Source of the DNA: an uncultured Hyphomicrobiales bacterium
GTDB lineage: Bacteria; Pseudomonadota; Alphaproteobacteria; Rhizobiales; Beijerinckiaceae
DNA length: 9,130 nucleotides
Direction: 5' to 3'
Assembly (NCBI GenBank): GCA_903932565.1
Contig: CAIZGQ010000594.1
Coordinates: forward strand, 1-9,130
Positions 6,871 to 9,130 of the stretch are shown here, in pieces. Position 1 is the stretch's first letter. Each line of letters opens with the position of its first letter. The notes under the pieces were generated by a model, which saw only the letters and a program-made list of their open reading frames with translations, did not search any database and was not told the origin of the DNA. Made by a program: the position numbers and the translations under genes.

Positions 6871-7833
6871 TTAGGCGGCCACGCTGGTCTCAGCTGCGCT
6901 GCCGCCAAAGTGCGCGACATAGCGTGGGTCAAGCTCGGCGACTGGCATCATCACCAGGACATCTGTCGTGCCGAACTGGTGGTCGACGACAGCGCCCTCG
7001 CCGAACCGGGCGCCAAGCCGCAAGTAGCCCTTGATGAGCGGGGGGAGGGCCGAGATCGCCCGGCGCGCACTGATGGCCGTGGGGTCGATAAGGCCCATGG
7101 GCACCAGACGATCACCCAGTGCGCGGGCATGCCATGCATCCGCGCCCCGTGCGTGATGGTGCAAAAAGCTGAGAGGCAGCGCAAGGGCCAATGGATTGGT
7201 CCCCTCAAAGCTGGCGCAGCCGATCATCACGTCAATGGCGTGGTGATCGAGATAGGCCTTGATGCCGCGCCAAAGCAATTCCAGCGTGCGCTTGGATCGA
7301 TATTGCAAAAGAACGCACGAGCGTCCGAGCTCCAAAAAGCGTTTGCCTTTGTGGCGGGCCAGCAACGGCGCGATATCGAATTCCTGCGCCGAATAGAATC
7401 CGTCGTAGCGTTCGGCAACGTCCTGGCGAAGCAGGCGATAGGTGCCAACAACTTTGGGCTTGATGCGGCCAAACCGACTGATGGCAGCATGGTCGATGAC
7501 AATGAGGTGATCGCAGATCTTGTCGAACGGATCGATATCGCGCCGGATGATCGCAGCCGTACGATCCGGGATCGCGTGACCCTCTTCGAAGAAGACTTTA
7601 TACCGCAAACGCTGGGCTTTTCGAATTTCGCGTTTGCTGACAGCGAGACGAACTTCGAGAGATCCAAAGCGCCCCAAGGAGCCTGCTGGCAAAGGCAACG
7701 TTTTGCGAACAACAGCACCGCGCGGCGACAATGATTTAAACTTGCTGAGACCAGACGTTTTGGCAAATTGCTTCGCCTTGGGGAACATCAACAACGTGCC
7801 GCGTACGGCGCCTTCTCCAACTGTCCGCCACAT
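6871..7833 (-). CDS. olsB: OlsB-type L-ornithine N-alpha-acyltransferase
   Basis: This 320-residue protein belongs to the acyl-ACP-dependent GNAT acyltransferases (often labelled hemolysin-like). OlsB moves a 3-hydroxy-fatty acyl group from acyl-ACP to the alpha-amino group of ornithine, giving lyso-ornithine lipid, which OlsA then acylates to ornithine lipid. Family segments are visible in order: LGRFGSLEVRLA (53-64), AQRLRYKVFFEE (73-84), RRDIDPFDKICDHLIV (97-112), VVGTYRLLRQ (128-137), FLELGRSCVLLQYRSKRTLE (166-185), DVMIGCASFEGTNP (201-214), LPPLIKGYLRLGA (263-275) and VDHQFGTTDVLV (283-294). The first 50 residues are basic and poorly conserved. An in-frame TGA lies 9 nt upstream, so the ATG at 7833 is the earliest start; GAGAG sits close before it. 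No olsA is next to it here. No part is missing. Substrate specificity for ornithine rests on family similarity. Confidence 0.9.
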   Translation of the reverse strand: MWRTVGEGAVRGTLLMFPKAKQFAKTSGLSKFKSLSPRGAVVRKTLPLPAGSLGRFGSLEVRLAVSKREIRKAQRLRYKVFFEEGHAIPDRTAAIIRRDIDPFDKICDHLIVIDHAAISRFGRIKPKVVGTYRLLRQDVAERYDGFYSAQEFDIAPLLARHKGKRFLELGRSCVLLQYRSKRTLELLWRGIKAYLDHHAIDVMIGCASFEGTNPLALALPLSFLHHHARGADAWHARALGDRLVPMGLIDPTAISARRAISALPPLIKGYLRLGARFGEGAVVDHQFGTTDVLVMMPVAELDPRYVAHFGGSAAETSVAA

Positions 7834-7900
7834 CGTCTCTCAGTCCTATCGTCGAAACGCGAAGCATGAGCTTGCCGGTCTCGTACGTCGCCCAGTGACC

Positions 7901-7921
7901 ATCACAATGCAACATTGCGAT
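7901..7921 (-). promoter_or_regulatory. Leader hairpin or operator dyad upstream of olsB
   Basis: On the minus strand ATCGCAATG-TTG-CATTGTGAT forms 9 bp arms around a 3 nt loop; eight pairs are Watson-Crick and one is a G-T mismatch, which as RNA is a G-U pair. It lies 67 nt upstream of the olsB start and over 115 nt after the kinase stop. No T run follows, so it is not an ordinary terminator. It could be a leader RNA structure or a protein-binding dyad. Confidence 0.45.
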
Positions 7922-7974
7922 GACGTGGCCGCAACGATTTGCCGACGATTGTGCAAAACCAAGCCATCATGGAC

Positions 7975-8003
7975 GTTACAGCGCTCAGAACGGTCAAAAT
8001 CAA
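7975..8003 (-). promoter_or_regulatory. Weak candidate olsB promoter
   Basis: On the minus strand TTGATT (8003-7998) and TGTAAC (7980-7975) are spaced by 17 bp, each matching four of six sigma70 consensus bases. It lies in the 206 bp spacer between the kinase stop and olsB and would place the 7901-7921 hairpin in the transcribed leader. No Pho box was recognised by eye. Confidence 0.22.
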
Positions 8004-8039
8004 GCCGTCCGTTGCGAGCTGCCGTCCCCAGTCTGCGGC

Positions 8040-9130
8040 TCACCCCTCGCGAGCCACGGTGTCCGCGGCGCTCAAATTGACTCCCATGGCCTTGGTGAGT
8101 TGGCCGAGGTCCGCCGGTTTCGTGAGAACTTGATCCACCCCGGCCGCGTGGCAGGCCGCAATGTCTTCCTGAAATGCGTTGGCGGTGAGGGCCAGAATTC
8201 GGACGGGCGAGAGGCCGGTGCCCGCCTCCGCTACGCGGATGCGCCGGGTCGCCTCGAGCCCATCCATCACAGGCATGCGAACGTCCATGATAATGATGGA
8301 AAACGCCGGTGCTGTTCCGGCCAAAGCAGCCTTTGCTGCCGCCACCGCCGCCGCGCCATCAGGGACGCGCACAACCTCAGCGCCAATGCGGCCAAGGTGC
8401 GTGCAAACCAGCAACGCGTTGATATCATTGTCTTCAGCCAGCAAAACCCGGAAGCCCCGGGGCAGCCGGACGTCTGCTGGCATATCCGGCAAGGCCGGCG
8501 CGGAGGGCCGCACCTGGGTTGATTCAGCCAGCCGGGCCATCAAGGAGCGCGACCGCACGGGCTTCACGAGCCAGCCGTCATATCCCTCCAGCGATTGCCC
8601 AAAGGCGCGGCGCTCAAACGGCGAGAACAGGACAAGGCTTTTGGCAACGCCAGCTGCCCGGGCTGCTCCTGCCAATTGGCGGGTTACGGCTTCACCCATG
8701 GCGCAATCCACAATCACCAGATCAGGCGCCGGGGATTTGGCCAAATGTTCGAGTGCCGCCTCGCAGCCCTCGGCGCGCACGACGTCTGCGCCAGCGTTAG
8801 CCAGACGCTCCGCCAGGAACGGTGCCTCGAAAGGAGACTGACCCACAACCAGCGCGCGACGACCGATCAGGGTCGCGCCAAACATCTGTGGGGCGGCGAT
8901 ACGCGGCTTGAACTCGTCGCTGGCGGTCGATCCCTGGTTTGTGCGCTCCGCAGCGCGCACTTGGGACGCAGGCAAGGGCACGCTGACAGAGAATACGGAT
9001 CCTCCGGGCGCACTGCTTTCCAAAATCAGCCGGCCGCCCATCAAATCGACGATGCGACGCGAAATCGCCAGGCCGAGACCCGCACCGCCGTGGCGTTGCG
9101 TGGTGGAACTGTCCGCCTGCTCAAAATCCG
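8040..9130 (-). CDS. Hybrid sensor histidine kinase with tandem receivers, C-terminal part (runs off right edge)
   Basis: The minus-strand frame is open from the right edge (first full codon at 9128) to the TGA at 8042-8040, giving 362 residues. Residues 1-50 are the end of the kinase ATP-binding domain: DFEQADSSTTQRHGGAGLGL with the G2 box, then AISRRIVDLMGG and FSVSVPLP. Residues about 90-202 fold like a receiver but are degenerate: the acidic pair is replaced (VVGQS), while an Asp (141, VIVDCAMG) and the Lys (189, LVKP) remain. Residues about 227-348 are a canonical receiver with AEDN (acidic pair 232-233), phosphoacceptor Asp282 in IIMDVRMPVMDG, Thr315 (ALTAN) and Lys337 (TKP). No DNA-binding output domain follows, so phosphate would pass to a phosphotransfer protein or the receiver acts on the kinase itself. 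Sensor and His-containing dimerization parts lie outside the window. The signal is unknown. Confidence 0.93.
   Translation of the reverse strand, partial: DFEQADSSTTQRHGGAGLGLAISRRIVDLMGGRLILESSAPGGSVFSVSVPLPASQVRAAERTNQGSTASDEFKPRIAAPQMFGATLIGRRALVVGQSPFEAPFLAERLANAGADVVRAEGCEAALEHLAKSPAPDLVIVDCAMGEAVTRQLAGAARAAGVAKSLVLFSPFERRAFGQSLEGYDGWLVKPVRSRSLMARLAESTQVRPSAPALPDMPADVRLPRGFRVLLAEDNDINALLVCTHLGRIGAEVVRVPDGAAAVAAAKAALAGTAPAFSIIIMDVRMPVMDGLEATRRIRVAEAGTGLSPVRILALTANAFQEDIAACHAAGVDQVLTKPADLGQLTKAMGVNLSAADTVAREG

Noticed and set aside
6910..7734. Plus-strand open frame of 274 codons antisense to olsB
   Set aside because: It mirrors the OlsB codons and shows no recognisable protein or good ribosome site.
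8004..8040. Possible terminator after the kinase stop (AGCCG/CGGCT arms)
   Set aside because: Arms of only 5 bp around a loop of more than 25 nt, without a proper T run.

Overview
The window looks like chromosomal DNA of an alphaproteobacterium, most likely order Hyphomicrobiales (Rhizobiales). It is GC-rich and densely coding. The best clues are an LsrB/VtlR-type LysR regulator directly downstream of trxB, a stand-alone OlsB-type ornithine lipid acyltransferase, and a hybrid kinase with tandem receivers. Genus and species cannot be read from the sequence. No IS element, phage gene, tRNA, rRNA or CRISPR array was seen.

Layout. (1) 1-1760, minus: N-terminal third of a secreted alpha-2-macroglobulin that runs off the left edge. 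(2) 1761-1985: divergent intergenic region with an inverted repeat. (3) 1986-3509, plus: exported protein with a peptidoglycan-binding-like domain and a trypsin-like domain whose catalytic residues appear lost. (4) 3595-4743, plus: eight-helix membrane protein of the UPF0104/MprF flippase-domain family, without a synthase domain. (5) 4752-5654 and 5683-6663, minus: trxB followed after 28 bp by lsrB, probably one operon, convergent with gene 4 (8 bp between stops). (6) 6871-7833, minus: olsB. (7) 8040-9130, minus: C-terminal part of a hybrid histidine kinase with a degenerate and then a canonical receiver, running off the right edge.

How the genes may fit together. Most of the products concern the cell envelope and stress. 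The alpha-2-macroglobulin and the pseudoprotease share a divergent control region and both go to the periplasm. OlsB makes lyso-ornithine lipid, while the MprF-like protein belongs to a lipid flippase family. TrxB and LsrB pair thiol redox balance with an envelope regulator known from rhizobia, Agrobacterium and Brucella. This is a reading of the neighbourhood, not proof of a joint system.

I do not see a clearly new multi-gene system. The points most worth following are the triad-less protease-like protein, the leader hairpin upstream of olsB, the perfect dyad between olsB and trxB, the single cysteine in LsrB, and the degenerate receiver in the kinase.
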